Assembly (NCBI GenBank): GCA_963702495.1
Contig: CAVPDA010000011.1
Span: 7,874 to 71,873 of the forward strand
Direction of reading: 5' to 3'
Length of the DNA: 64,000 nucleotides
Source of the DNA: CAVPDA01 sp963702495
GTDB lineage: Bacteria > Pseudomonadota > Gammaproteobacteria > Burkholderiales > Rhodocyclaceae
The notes below the pieces were generated by a model. That model searched no databases and was not told where the DNA came from. It saw only the letters and a list, made by a program, of their open reading frames with translations. The position numbers and the translations under genes are program-made. Positions 1 to 9,859 of this stretch are shown one piece after another; the first letter of the stretch is position 1, and every line of letters starts with the position of its first letter.

Positions 1-384
1 CGAGTAGGTGAGGTAGGTCAGCGTATTGCGCTTGACGTCGATCATGCGCACCACCCGCACATGCTTGAAGATGAAGGAGGCGCCCTGCTTGAACACCTCT
101 TCCTGCAGCGGCAGGGGCCTGGCGAAGCGGATCGGCCCCACCTGACGGCAGGCCACGGAAAAGCGGGAAGGATCCTTGGCGACGCCGATCGCGCCGGAAA
201 ACCCGCCGGTCTTGGCGCGCGAGATGTAGCAGGCGACGCCCTGCACCGCCGGGTCGTCGAAGGCCTCGACCACGATCTTGTGATCCGGGCCGAGCCACTG
301 GAACGCGGTGTCCACCGAGCCGATCTCCTCCGCAGCGGCATTCACAGCGATGACTGCGCCAAGCAAGGTGATGATTCTCTTCAT
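1..384 (-). CDS. creA: CreA family periplasmic protein, 3' end missing
   Basis: The minus strand reads from an ATG at 384 to the window edge without a stop (128 codons). It begins MKRIITLLGAVIAVNAAAEE, a short signal peptide. The mature part carries GSVDTAFQWLGPDHKIVVEA, then FDDPAVQGVACYISRAKTGG and CRQVGPIRF, which are the conserved blocks of the CreA family of small exported proteins of unknown biochemical role. CreA proteins are about 150-160 residues, so only the last 25 or so should be missing. The gene is convergent with nothing visible and sits next to a toxin-antitoxin pair on the same strand. Family assignment is firm; the function of the family is not established. Confidence 0.88.
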   Translation of the reverse strand, partial: MKRIITLLGAVIAVNAAAEEIGSVDTAFQWLGPDHKIVVEAFDDPAVQGVACYISRAKTGGFSGAIGVAKDPSRFSVACRQVGPIRFARPLPLQEEVFKQGASFIFKHVRVVRMIDVKRNTLTYLTYS

Positions 385-454
385 GGGTGCTCCGGGTGTG
401 TCTGTTGCGGTCAGGCGATCATGGCAGAGCAGGTGCCCACAGGATTGTCGTGGC

Positions 455-880
455 TCAGGCGCTGGCAAGCAAAGCGAGAAAAGCGTCCGGGGTCACGATC
501 GGGCAGGTCGTTTTGGGCGAGAGACTCAGCAGGTCGTGGTCACCAGTGACGAGGTAGTCCGCGTTGCCGGCTGCCGCGAGTACCAGGAAGGGTACATCGA
601 ACGGATCGCGACACACCGGCATTCGCGGCGACTTTGCCGGCACACGCACGGTGGTGCAGTAAGGCAGGTAGTCGGCCAGCAACTCCTGCTGCTCCGCCGC
701 GGTGAGCCTGAACTTGGGGTATGCCAGCACGCGTATCAATTCCTCCGTCGTGATCCTGGACACCAGGGGCACGCATCGCCCGTCCTGCCAGGCGTGACGC
801 AACGAGGCGAGTCGCCCCTGTGCGAACACCAGGGCTGAGAGCACGACATTCGTGTCCAGCACGACCCTCGGGGACTGCAA
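455..880 (-). CDS. PIN-domain toxin (VapC-like, COG1569 type)
   Basis: A 141-residue PIN-domain protein, expected to be a Mg-dependent ribonuclease toxin. VVLDTNVVLSAL near the N-terminus gives the first PIN Asp, an internal TTEELIRVLAYPKF segment follows, and CRDPFDVPFLVLA plus ADYLVTGDHDLL supply the later acidic residues. The start is a TTG that directly follows the TGA of the antitoxin, in the same reading frame with no spacer, so translation very likely depends on reinitiation after the antitoxin. An alternative is a GTG five codons further in (inside RVVLD). It is the second gene of a two-gene operon on the minus strand. Confidence 0.87.
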   Translation of the reverse strand: MQSPRVVLDTNVVLSALVFAQGRLASLRHAWQDGRCVPLVSRITTEELIRVLAYPKFRLTAAEQQELLADYLPYCTTVRVPAKSPRMPVCRDPFDVPFLVLAAAGNADYLVTGDHDLLSLSPKTTCPIVTPDAFLALLASA

Positions 881-1135
881 TCACTTCCTGGTCGGGGCGG
901 TGGATTGGCGAGCCCAGGCCACGGCATCCGCGATGTCCTGCTCATTGAGATCGAGTTCGGCAAGCTTGGCACGTACCGCGTCCGCACGCTGAATGCGCAC
1001 CGGCGTCAGGATGATCTGGCCGTCGCGGGCTTGCACGTCGAAATACTCGGCCGGACCGACGGCGTTGGTGACGGCTTTGGGCAGGGTCAACTGGTTCTTC
1101 GCCGTGATCTTGGCAAGCACGAGGATCTCCGTCAT
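881..1135 (-). CDS. AbrB/MazE-type antitoxin
   Basis: 84 residues. The N-terminal half, VLAKITAKNQLTLPKAV, is a swapped-hairpin AbrB/SpoVT DNA-binding domain, and FDVQARDGQIILTPV completes it. The C-terminal 40 residues are charged and helical, as expected for the segment that wraps the toxin. It should neutralise the PIN toxin encoded immediately downstream and repress its own operon. The ATG at 1135 is preceded by a good promoter whose -10 overlaps a perfect palindrome. A second, unrelated TA pair is transcribed away from it starting 130 bp upstream. Confidence 0.87.
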   Translation of the reverse strand: MTEILVLAKITAKNQLTLPKAVTNAVGPAEYFDVQARDGQIILTPVRIQRADAVRAKLAELDLNEQDIADAVAWARQSTAPTRK

Positions 1136-1141
1136 GCGGAA

Positions 1142-1184
1142 TGTAAGGAATCCTTACAATAGCAGATGGCCGAATCCGACTCAA
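1142..1184 (-). promoter_or_regulatory. Promoter and palindromic operator of the AbrB/PIN operon
   Basis: Read on the minus strand, -35 TTGAGT (1184-1179) and -10 TATTGT (1161-1156) are 17 bp apart, ahead of the ATG at 1135. A perfect inverted repeat at 1142-1158, TGTAAGGA-A-TCCTTACA, covers the -10 and the start region. This placement suits autorepression by the antitoxin. The pairing of the palindrome with the antitoxin is inference. Confidence 0.7.
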
Positions 1185-1219
1185 GCGGCCGACCGTTGAA
1201 GCGGGTCGGCCTTCGCGCG

Positions 1220-1270
1220 TTGCGGTCGGAACGCCCGCTGTATAAACTCATGTGTAAGGAGTTACACATG
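1220..1270 (+). promoter_or_regulatory. Promoter and operator of vapBC, with the ribosome site inside the palindrome
   Basis: TTGCGG (1220-1225) and TATAAA (1241-1246) make a short-spaced promoter (15 bp). At 1249-1270 lies a perfect palindrome, CATGTGTAA and TTACACATG around a 4-nt centre GGAG. The centre is the Shine-Dalgarno sequence and the right arm ends in the vapB ATG (1268-1270). A VapBC complex bound here would block transcription, and the RNA could also fold to hide the ribosome site. Confidence 0.75.
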
Positions 1271-1468
1271 GCCACAAACCTTTCGCTTGACCCGGATCTG
1301 ATCGAACGCGCGCTGAAGGTAAGCGGTGAGCGGACGAAGAAGGCGGCGGTTACCCGCGCACTGGAAGAGTTCATCGCCCGCCGCAGGCAGAAGAGCATTG
1401 TCGAATTGATGGGCAAGCTCGAATGGGATAAGTCATTCGACTACAAGGCCGAGCGCTCTCGTCGGTGA
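1268..1468 (+). CDS. vapB: VapB-type antitoxin
   Basis: 66 residues from the ATG at 1268, chosen because AAGGAG lies 7 nt before it and because the usual VapB N-terminus MATNLSLDPDLIERALKVSG starts here; upstream in-frame codons precede the promoter. LIERALKVSGERTKKAAVTR with ALEEFIARRR is the ribbon-helix-helix DNA-binding module typical of the VapB antitoxins that begin with this motif. The basic C-terminus (DYKAERSRR) should contact the toxin. The last codon overlaps the GTG start of vapC (GTGA), so the pair is translationally coupled. Confidence 0.9.
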   Translation: MATNLSLDPDLIERALKVSGERTKKAAVTRALEEFIARRRQKSIVELMGKLEWDKSFDYKAERSRR

Positions 1469-1875
1469 CCCTGTTCGTCGATACCAGCGTCTGGTCTCTC
1501 GCCCTGCGTCGCGACGGAGACACGATGTCGCCCGAGGTGCAAGCGCTGCGCCATGCCATCGAGGGCGGCGACATCGTCGTGACCACGGGACTGGTCCTGC
1601 AGGAACTGCTCCAGGGATTCGCCGGCCCGCGAGCGCGCACCGATATCATCGAACGATTCAGTTCACTGCCTTTCCTTACTCCCGATCGGCAGGATCACAT
1701 TGACGCCGCAGACCTGCGCAATCGCTGCCGTCGCGCCGGCGTGCAGGTCGGCACGATCGACGCACTGCTCGCGCATTTGTGCATTCGTCACGAACTGACG
1801 CTCCTGACGACCGATAACGACTTTGTCCGGGCCACCGCTCACTGCCCACTACGGGTGTGGAGACAGAATCGTTAG
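1465..1875 (+). CDS. vapC: VapC PIN-domain ribonuclease toxin
   Basis: 136 residues from a GTG that overlaps the vapB stop. The PIN fold is clear. LFVDTSVWSLAL gives the first catalytic Asp, LVLQELLQGF the conserved Glu, and VGTIDALLAHLCIRHELTLL with TTDNDF the later acidic residues. The length matches the VapC family. It is expected to cleave RNA when VapB is degraded. This is the second PIN toxin within 1.5 kb, encoded in the opposite direction to the first. Confidence 0.92.
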   Translation: MTLFVDTSVWSLALRRDGDTMSPEVQALRHAIEGGDIVVTTGLVLQELLQGFAGPRARTDIIERFSSLPFLTPDRQDHIDAADLRNRCRRAGVQVGTIDALLAHLCIRHELTLLTTDNDFVRATAHCPLRVWRQNR

Positions 1876-2178
1876 TACATGCGTGCCGGCAAGTCCGCCG
1901 AAGGTTCAGACCTGGCCAGGACTCGTCCGCGGAAAATCTTCCGCAACATCGATCCTGGCCGTTCGGAGTCGTCTGCGGCCGATGAATGGCGGAAGTGGCC
2001 GCGGCTGATCCAGGCCGCTGTCCAGGCGCGAGTCAACACGGTCGGCGAATTGTGCTTGACAGGGTTGTGGCGTCTGCTGCGACCATGCGAAGCGTCGATG
2101 CGGGACACCGCCGCAGTGCTGTCCCGCACTCGATTCAGCGCAGCCGTCACAGATACCGATCGAAACCTGCCCTCGGCG
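1876..2178. other. Gene-free gap after vapC
   Basis: No convincing gene in about 300 bp; open frames here lack ribosome sites and family features. A short hairpin (GCGGAA, 4-nt loop, TTCCGC) at 1929-1944 without a T tract may slow or end vapBC transcription. Confidence 0.5.
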
Positions 2179-2406
2179 TCAGCCGGCCTTGCGCTGCTGG
2201 GCAATGCGCACCAACTTGAGCACCAGCAGGATCGGCCAGATGCCGTGCCAGAACAGATCGAAGATGTCGATCGGCCGCGTCAGGGTGCCGGCCTGGAGCA
2301 TTTTCAGCTTTTCCCACAGGTGCGGTTCGGGCGTGAATGGTGCGAAGGTCATGAACGCCGCGATCACGGCGATCAGCGGCAGGGGAATCTTGTCGAGCCA
2401 TCTCAT
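2179..2406 (-). CDS. Small two-helix membrane protein of unknown function
   Basis: 75 residues. It has a first hydrophobic segment (IPLPLIAVIAAFMTFAPF), a conserved-looking middle (PEPHLWEKLKMLQAGTLTRP), then IDIFDLFWHGIWPILLVLKL as a second segment and a basic tail. Short proteins with this layout are common in Proteobacteria and are often mislabelled 'RND transporter'; nothing here supports a transport function. It stands alone, transcribed toward vapBC and away from recC. Confidence 0.65.
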   Translation of the reverse strand: MRWLDKIPLPLIAVIAAFMTFAPFTPEPHLWEKLKMLQAGTLTRPIDIFDLFWHGIWPILLVLKLVRIAQQRKAG

Positions 2407-2736
2407 TCTGTTGCTCTACCTCGGCGCTGTTTGTTCTACGGCGGATGCATCTACCACCCCAAACGCTACCGGATTTCGTTGCGCCACGCAGGATACCGTC
2501 GATCGAAGATGGGGCCGGCGCCCGGGCCTTACAATAGCGGCGGCACACCGGAAGCGAGGGGCAGAGCCGATCTGCAGCCGCCCGCGGGCTCATCTGCTGA
2601 GCCCGGCGGTCGGGAGAATGCGGCTTGTGGGCCGCGCTTCCGCGCGCCAATACCAGACCGACAGCCGGACACCCCTTAGCGCCGCCGAACGCCGACCAGA
2701 CCGAATCGCCAAGAATCCCGACCACCGCCGCTTCCG
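2407..2736. other. Divergent intergenic region upstream of recC
   Basis: About 330 bp between the small membrane gene and recC, presumably holding both promoters. I see no strong ribosome site before the recC ATG, and no repeats or clear gene. Confidence 0.5.
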
Positions 2737-5700
2737 ATGCTCCAGCTCACCCTGTCCAACCGCTTCGAGATCCTGCTCGACCGGCTCCTCGATCGGATGG
2801 GGGAAGAGCAGCCGGGACCGTTCGAGGCGCAGCAGGTCATCGTGCCCAGCACGGCCCTGCAGCGGCGCATCGAACTGGCACTCGCCGACCGGCAGGGGAT
2901 CTGCGCCCATGTCCGCTTCACCTATCTCGCGCAATGGCTGTGGACGCAGATCGGGCAGGTGGTGCCGGTTCAGGATGTCTCGCCCTTCGCTCCGGACCTG
3001 CTGGCGTGGCGGGTGTTCGAGGCGCTGGGCGACGGCGCATTCACGGCGGACCACCCGCGGCTGGCCCGCTACCTGGCCGGCGCCGACCCGGTGATGCGCC
3101 TGGATCTCGCGCGCCGCATCGCCCAACTCGTCGAACACTACATCACCTACCGGCCGCAGTGGCTCGCCGCCTGGTCGGAGAAGAAGCCGGCCGGAATCCC
3201 GGCGCTCGACGCCTCCGGCGCCGAGGACGAAGCCTGGCAGGCGGCGCTGTGGCGCCGCATCACGGCGGAACTCGGCACGGCCCGCGAGCATCCGGCGGCA
3301 GCGTTCTTCCGCCGCATCGAAGCCATGGGTGCGGACGCGGCGCAGCGGGCGGCACTGCCACCATCGGCCCACGTCTTCTGCCTGCCCGCGCTGCCGCCGC
3401 TCTACCTCGAAATCCTGCGCCAGCTCGGCCGCTGGACGCATCTCCATCTTTATGTCCTGAATCCCTGCCGCGAGTACTGGTTCGAGATCGTGGAGCCGAA
3501 GCGCCTGAGCTATCTCGCCGCCCGCCGCAGCACGGACTATCACGAAATCGGCAACAGCCTGCTGGCCTCCTGGGGCAAGCAGACCCAGGCCCACATCGAT
3601 CTCCTGCTCGCCGAGCGACGACGCCATCGTGGAGTCGGACAGCGCCTTCGTGCCCAGCGGTGCAACGACGCTGCTGGCGCGGGTGCAGGACGCCATCCTC
3701 GACCTCGAAGAACCGGCACCGGGCAGCGTCTCGCTGGATGCACGACGATCGCAGCATCGAGGTCCATGTCTGCCATTCGCTGACGCGCGAACTGGAAGTG
3801 CTGCAGGACCAGTTGCTCGCCCTGTTCGCCGGCCCGAATCCGCCGCGATCCGGCGAGATTCTCGTGGCGACGCCGGACCTGGAAGCGGCCGCCCCGCTGA
3901 TCGATGCCGTGTTCGGCACCGCGCCGCCGGAGCGGCGCATTCCCTACCGGATTACCGGGCAGGCGCAGCGCCGCATCAACCCGGTGGCGCGCGCCCTGGA
4001 CGCGCTGATGGCGCTGAGCGCCGGCCGCCACGCGGCGAGTGCGGTGTTCGATCTGCTGCAGCAGGCGCCGGTGGCGCAGCGTTTCGACCTCGACGCGGAA
4101 GAACTGGATGCGATCCACGACTGGATCCGGGAAGCCGGCATCCGCTGGGGGCTGGACGGCGACGAGCGCCGCACCCTCGGCCTGCCTGCGGACGAGCGCC
4201 ACACCTTTCGCGACGGCCTGCAGCGCCTCTATCTGGCCTACGCCCTGGGCGAAGCGCCGGTCTGCATCGACGGCCGCGTCGGCAGCGGCAATCCGGAGGG
4301 CCAGATCGCCTTCGCGCTCGGGCCGCTTCTGGCGCTACGTCGAGGCGCTGCGTGCGCTGCGCAGCACCTGGCAGCGGCCGGCGGCGGCCGCGGAATGGCG
4401 CTCGCGGCTCGCCGCCGCAGTGGAAACTTTCGTCTTCCCATCCACCCAATGGACCGAGGATAGTCGCAGCGTCCAGGCCGCCATCGGCGAGATGGCGCAG
4501 AACATGGCGCGGGGCGGACTGCGTGGCGCCGTGCCGCTCGAGGTGGTGCGGGCGGCGCTGGGAGAACTGCTGGACGACCCGGCGCGAGGCGGAGTCCCGA
4601 CCGGTGCGGTGACCTTTTCCGCCATCAGCAGCCTGCGCGGCCTGCCCTACCGCATCGTCTGCGTCATCGGCATGAACGACGGCGCCTTCCCGAGCGCCGC
4701 CCGCCCGCTCGAATTCGATCTCATGGCGCTGCAGCCGCAGCGGGGCGACCGGCAGCGCCGCAGCGACGAGCGCAACCTGTTCCTCGACCTGCTGCTCGCC
4801 GCGCGCGAGCGCTTCTACCTGAGCTACGCCGGACACAGCATCCGCGACAACAGCGCGCAGCCGCCGTCGGTGCTGGTGTCCGAGCTGCTCGACTACGTGA
4901 CTCGCGCCTGCGGCTGCGGCGCCGACGCCGAGTCCGCGGTGCGGCGCCGGCTGGTGGTGGAGCACCCGCTGCAGGCGTTTTCTCCGCAGTATTTCCTCGC
5001 ATCTTCGGCGCAGCCCCGGCTGCGCAGTTTCAATGCCGAATACTGCGAGGCCCTGCGCGCGTCGCTAGGCGCGGTGCCGGTGGACGCGGCTCGCGCGGCC
5101 GCCGAGCATGGGGAGGACGGCGCGGAGGACGAAGAGGACACGGCAGCCGCCGCGCTCCCCTTCTTTTCCCGGCCCCTCCCCGCGCCGGAGCCGGAATGGC
5201 ATACGCTGCGGCTGGATCAGCTCGCGCGCTTCTTCGCCAACCCCTGCCGCTTCCTGCTGCGCGAGCGTCTCGGCATCGCCCTGCCGCGGCCCGAGGAGGA
5301 ACTGCTCGACGAAGAGCCCTTCCTGCCGGACTGGCCCGGCCGTCAGGCCCTGGCCGAGCGCCTGCTGCCGGCGCTGCTGAGCGGATGCGGCGCGTCCGAA
5401 TTGCTGGAGCTGGCGCGGGCCGGCACCGACTACCCGCCGGGGACGCTCGGCGACACCGCCCTCGCCGCGGAGATCGGCATCCTGCGCCGCTTCGCGTCCG
5501 CCTTGCAGGCCGATCTCGCCGAACCGCCGCAGCCGCCCCATGCCGCCGCGCTGGACTTCGAGATCGCGGGCGAAGCGTGGCGCATCGAAGGCGCGATCGC
5601 CGAACTGCGCTCCGGCGCTCTGGTGCGCTGGCGCTATGACGAGGCGCGTGCCGCAGACTACCTCGCCGGCTGGATCGACCACCTCTTCCTTTGCGCCACA

Positions 5701-6063
5701 CTGCCCCACGGCACCCGGGTCGAGACGCGATGGCACTCGCGCGACGGCATCTATCGCCTCAAGCCCTGCAGCGACGCCCGAGCCCGTCTCGCGCAACTGG
5801 TGAGCCTGTACCGGCAGGGGCTGTCGGAGCCGCTGCATTTCTTTCCCAAGAGCGCATGGGACTATGTGGTTGCGGACGGCAATCTGGGCAAGGCGCGCAG
5901 TCGCTGGAGAAGCACCCGCGAGCGGCCCTTCGGCGAGGACCGCGATCCGGCCTACCGGCTCGCACTGCGCGGCATCGCCGACCCCCTGGACCAGCAGTTC
6001 GTCGAGCTTGCGGCGACGGTGCTGCAGCCGCTGCGCGAGCACCTGGAGGATCCGCGCCAATGA
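2737..6063 (+). CDS. recC: RecC, exodeoxyribonuclease V subunit (three frame breaks)
   Basis: RecC recognises Chi and holds the 3'-strand channel of the RecBCD helicase-nuclease. The start is the ATG of MLQLTLSNRFEILLDRLLD. The protein runs in four pieces. Residues up to about 3615 contain the inactive helicase-like domain (VPSTALQRRIELALA, FTYLAQWLW). Then come pieces to about 3743 and about 4341, and a last piece to the stop at 6063 with SLRGLPYRIVCVIGMNDGAF and QLARFFANPCRFLLRERLGI. Each junction is a +1 shift at a CGA (3616, 3743, 4341). Summed length (about 1,108 codons) matches full-length RecC, nothing is missing, and recD downstream is intact, so I favour sequence error over decay. 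Confidence 0.9.
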
Positions 6064-6165
6064 GACTTGTCGGGCCGCCCCGTGGGCGAAGGCTCCCTCT
6101 CGGAGGGAAGACGCGCAGCGCCAAGGGTGCCCCAATGAGCCGCCCCGCCAAGGCTCGCCGGTGCG

Positions 6166-9100
6166 ATGAGGCCGCTCGACGTCTTTTCCTGCGCGCTCGA
6201 CGGCATCAATCTGATCGAGGCCTCCGCCGGCACCGGCAAGACCTGGAACATCTGCGCACTGTACCTGCGGCTGCTGCTGGAGCGCCGGCTCGAAGTGCAG
6301 CGCATCCTGGTGGTCACCTTCACCAATGCCGCCACCGCCGAGCTGCGCAGCCGCATCCGCACCCGCATCGTCGAAACCCTGGCGTACCTGGTCCAGCGCA
6401 CAGCAGCGGCGGATCCCTTCGTTCCCGCCCTGGTGGAGGCGGTGTCGCAAAACGCGGCTCGCGCTCCCGCAGAGATGAGCGCGCTGCTCGAAGCGGCGCT
6501 GCAGACGTTCGACGAGGCCGCCATCTTCACCATCCACGGCTTCTGCCAGCGCGCCCTGGCCGAGACCCCCTTCGCCGCGGGACTGCCTTTCGGCATCGAG
6601 CTGGTCGAGGACGACGCGGAGCTGCGGCGCGAGGCGGTGGCCGACTTCTGGCGCCGCAACGTGTCCGCCGCGCCCCTTTCGCCCGCTCTCGCCGGCTGGC
6701 TCGCACGGAGCGGGGATTCGCCCCAGAGTTGGTCGGAACTGCTGGCCCGGGTGCAGGCCAAGCCCCTGTCGCAAATGATCTGGCCGGACGATCCGGATGA
6801 GATGGGCGATCCGGATGAGGCGGGCCTTGCCGCCGCCTTCGAAGCCGCGCGGGAGATCTGGGCAGCGAACGGCAGCGCAGCCACCGCCACGATCCTCGCC
6901 CGCCTGGCGGCACTCAACGCAAACTCCTACAAGGCGGACGCGGTGCGCCAGGGAGAGACGGAATGGGAGCGCTGGTTTGCCGGCGGCGACCCGCTGGCGC
7001 CGGAGATCGCCCTCGACGGCAAGACCAAGCTCTTCCGCGCCGGCTTTCTCGCCGCCAGGACGAAGAAGAACGAGACCACCCCGACGCACCCCTTCTTCGA
7101 TGCCGCGGAGGCGCTGCTGGCGCGGCGCGAGCAGACCGAAGCGCGGCTCGAACGGCTGCGCCTGCGACTGCTGCGCGACATGCTGGACCAAGCCGGCCCC
7201 CGGCTGCGGGCGAAGAAGCGCGAGCGGCGCCTGGCCGCCTTCGACGACATCCTGTACAACGCCTTCGATGCGCTGCGCGGCGGCGCCCACCCCTGGCTCG
7301 CGGCCTCGCTGCGCCGGCGCTATCCGGCGGCCCTGATCGACGAGTTCCAGGACACGGATCCGCTGCAGTTCGCCGTTTTCGACGCCATCTACGGCAGCGC
7401 CGGCGAAGCGGCAGCGGCAGCGGCAGCGCAGGGCCGCTGTTCCTGGTGGGCGATCCCAAGCAGGCGATCTACAGCTTCCGCAACGCCGATCTGCACACCT
7501 ATCTGCAGGCCAAGCGTCGCGCCGGTATCTGCCATACCCTGGCCGACAATCAACGCTCGGTCGAAGGGCTGATCCTCGCCTGCAACCGCCTGTTCGGAGG
7601 CAACCCCAGGGGCTTCATCCTGCCCGGGATCGACTACCAGGAGGTCCATCTCGGCGCCAAGCCGCGCCCACCCTTCGTCGACCGCAGCCAAGCCGGCACG
7701 GGCCCGGCGGCGCTGCGCATCTGGCGCCTGCCGCGGGACGCGGACGGCCGCTATCTGCTGCGCGACCAGGCGCGGGAGCGGGCGGTGCAGGCCACCGCCG
7801 CCGAGGTGGCGCGGCTGGTGCGCGAAGGCGCCGCCCAGCGCATCACCGTGGACGGCCGCGGCCTGCTCGCCGGCGATATCGCGGTGCTGGTGAAAAGCCA
7901 TGCCCAGGGCAGCCTGATCAAGCAGGCACTCGGAGCACTCGGCATCGGCAGTGTCGAGCTCTCGCGCGAGAGCATTTTCGCCACGCCGGACGCGCAAGAG
8001 CTGGAGCGGGTGCTGCTGGCGATCGCCGAGCCCGGCCATCCCGTGCGCCTGCTCGCCGCCTTCGCCACGGAACTGATGGGCCGCGATGCGCAGGCCGTCC
8101 TGGCCCTGTCCCGCGACGAGGGCGAGCTGCTGCGGGCGGTGGCCCGCTTCACCGGCTATCGCGACGCCTGGCTCGAACGCGGCTTCGGCTTCATGCTCAG
8201 GCAATGGACGGAGGCCGAGGGCGTCGCCCGGCGGCTGCTCGCTCGCGCCGACGGGGAACGCCGCCTGACCAATCTCCTGCATCTGGGCGAACTGCTGCAC
8301 CAGGCCGCCGTGTCCCACGCCGGGGCGGAAGCGCTGCTGCGCTGGCTGGCGGATCGCCGCAGGGAGGCGGTGAGCAGCGAGGACGCGCAACTGCGGCTGG
8401 AATCGGACCGCAATCTGGTGCAGATCGTCACCATCCACAAGGCGAAAGGCCTGGAATACGAAGTGGTGTTCTGCCCTTTCCTGTGGGACGGCTTGCAGGT
8501 CCGCGCGCGGCGAGTCCGAGGGACGGGAGTACCACGACGACGCGGGCAACGGCATCATCGATTTCCGTCCCGAGGCGGCCGCGGACGAGGAAATCAAGCG
8601 CCGCCGCCGCGAAGAGGCCGACGCCGAGTTCGTGCGCCTCGCCTATGTCGCCCTCACCCGGGCGGTGCACCGCTGCTACCTGGTCGCCGGCTGCTACCTG
8701 TTCAAGGCCGGACGGGGTGACCCGAGCCTCACCCAGAGCACCCGCAGCCTGCTCAACTGGCTCGTTGCCGGCAGCGATCTGTCCCATGAAGAATGGTGGT
8801 CCCACAAGCTCGGGCCCGACACTATCGAGGCCGCCTGGCAGCGCATCGCCCAAGAGGGCGCGCCCCATGTCGCGCTGAGCAGACCTACCCGATGCTCCCG
8901 CTGAGCCGGTGGCGGGCGATGTTCCCTCGCCCGAGGCGTTGAGCGCCCTGCCCCCGCCGTCGCGCCTACCGGAAGCTTGGCGCATCGGCAGCTTCAGCAG
9001 CCTGCAGCACGGCGCCGAGCACGAGGCCGCCGCGGCGGACCATGACGCGCGTGCTCAGGGTCGTGCCGAAGCCGGACCGGCACCGGAACTGCCGGCGCAG

Positions 9101-9859
9101 GACATCCTGCGCTTTGCGCGCGGACCGTCCGCCGGCGACTGCCTGCACGCCGTCTTCGAGCGCGCCGATTTCACCGATCCGGCGAGCTGGGACGGCGCCA
9201 TCGAGCGCGCCTTGGCGGTCTACCCCCAGCGCCTGCGCGGCATCAACGGGGACGCGGCGGCTGCGCTGCAGCGGGCGATGCTGCGCGGCATGCTCGCCGA
9301 CGTCCTCGCCACGCCTGTGCACGACGGCGTCGTGCTGCGCGATGTGCCCGGCAATCGCCGGCTGACCGAACTCGGCTTCAACCTGTCCGCCGGGGAAATC
9401 ACGGCGGCCCGGCTCAATGGCTGGCTGAAGGACCACGGCTACCCCATGCCGCGGCTCACCTTCGCGCCGCTCGACGGCTATCTCAAGGGCTACATCGACC
9501 TCGTGTTCGAAGACGCCGGGCGCTACTACATCCTGGACTGGAAATCCAATCATCTGGGCTACGCCCGGGAGGACTACGCCGAGGACAGGCTGGCCCTGGC
9601 GATGCAGCAGCATGGCTATCACCTGCAGTACCTGCTGTATGCGGTGGCACTGCACCGATACCTGGGCCGCCGGCTTGCCGACTACGATTACGAGCGCGAC
9701 TTCGGCGGCGCTCTCTATCTGTTCGTGCGCGGCGTACGGCCGGGCTGGACCGACGGCGCGGGCCGGGCGCTCGGCACCTGGTTCCACCGGCCCGCCGCGG
9801 CTGCCATCGCCGCCCTCGACGCCCTGCTCGCCGGCTCTGCCGCGGCCATTGCCACATGA
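6166..9859 (+). CDS. recB: RecB, helicase-nuclease subunit (three frame breaks)
   Basis: RecB is the 3'-5' SF1 helicase and the nuclease of RecBCD. Walker A is ASAGTGKT at residues 19-26, FTIHGFCQRAL follows, and DEFQDTDPLQF is the Walker B/motif II region. After a -1 break at about 7432 (a GGG run) the frame continues with LVGDPKQAIYSFRNADLHTY (motif III). A +1 break near 8511 and another near 8890 follow. LAYVALTRAVHRCY is motif VI. The last piece holds the nuclease centre, with GYIDLVFEDAGRYY and ILDWKSNHLG. Total length is about 1,230 codons, normal for RecB. The stop overlaps the recD start (ATGA). Confidence 0.9.

Noticed and set aside
5065..7290. A 741-codon open frame on the minus strand opposite recC and recB
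   Set aside because: It is the antisense shadow of GC-rich coding sequence, has no family features, and overlaps conserved RecC/RecB motifs on the plus strand.
3616..8892. Programmed +1 frameshifting at CGA in recC and recB
   Set aside because: recD and other intact genes read CGA normally, two of the breaks have CGA out of frame, and RecBC is not known to be recoded. Consensus error is simpler; the pattern itself is kept as a finding.
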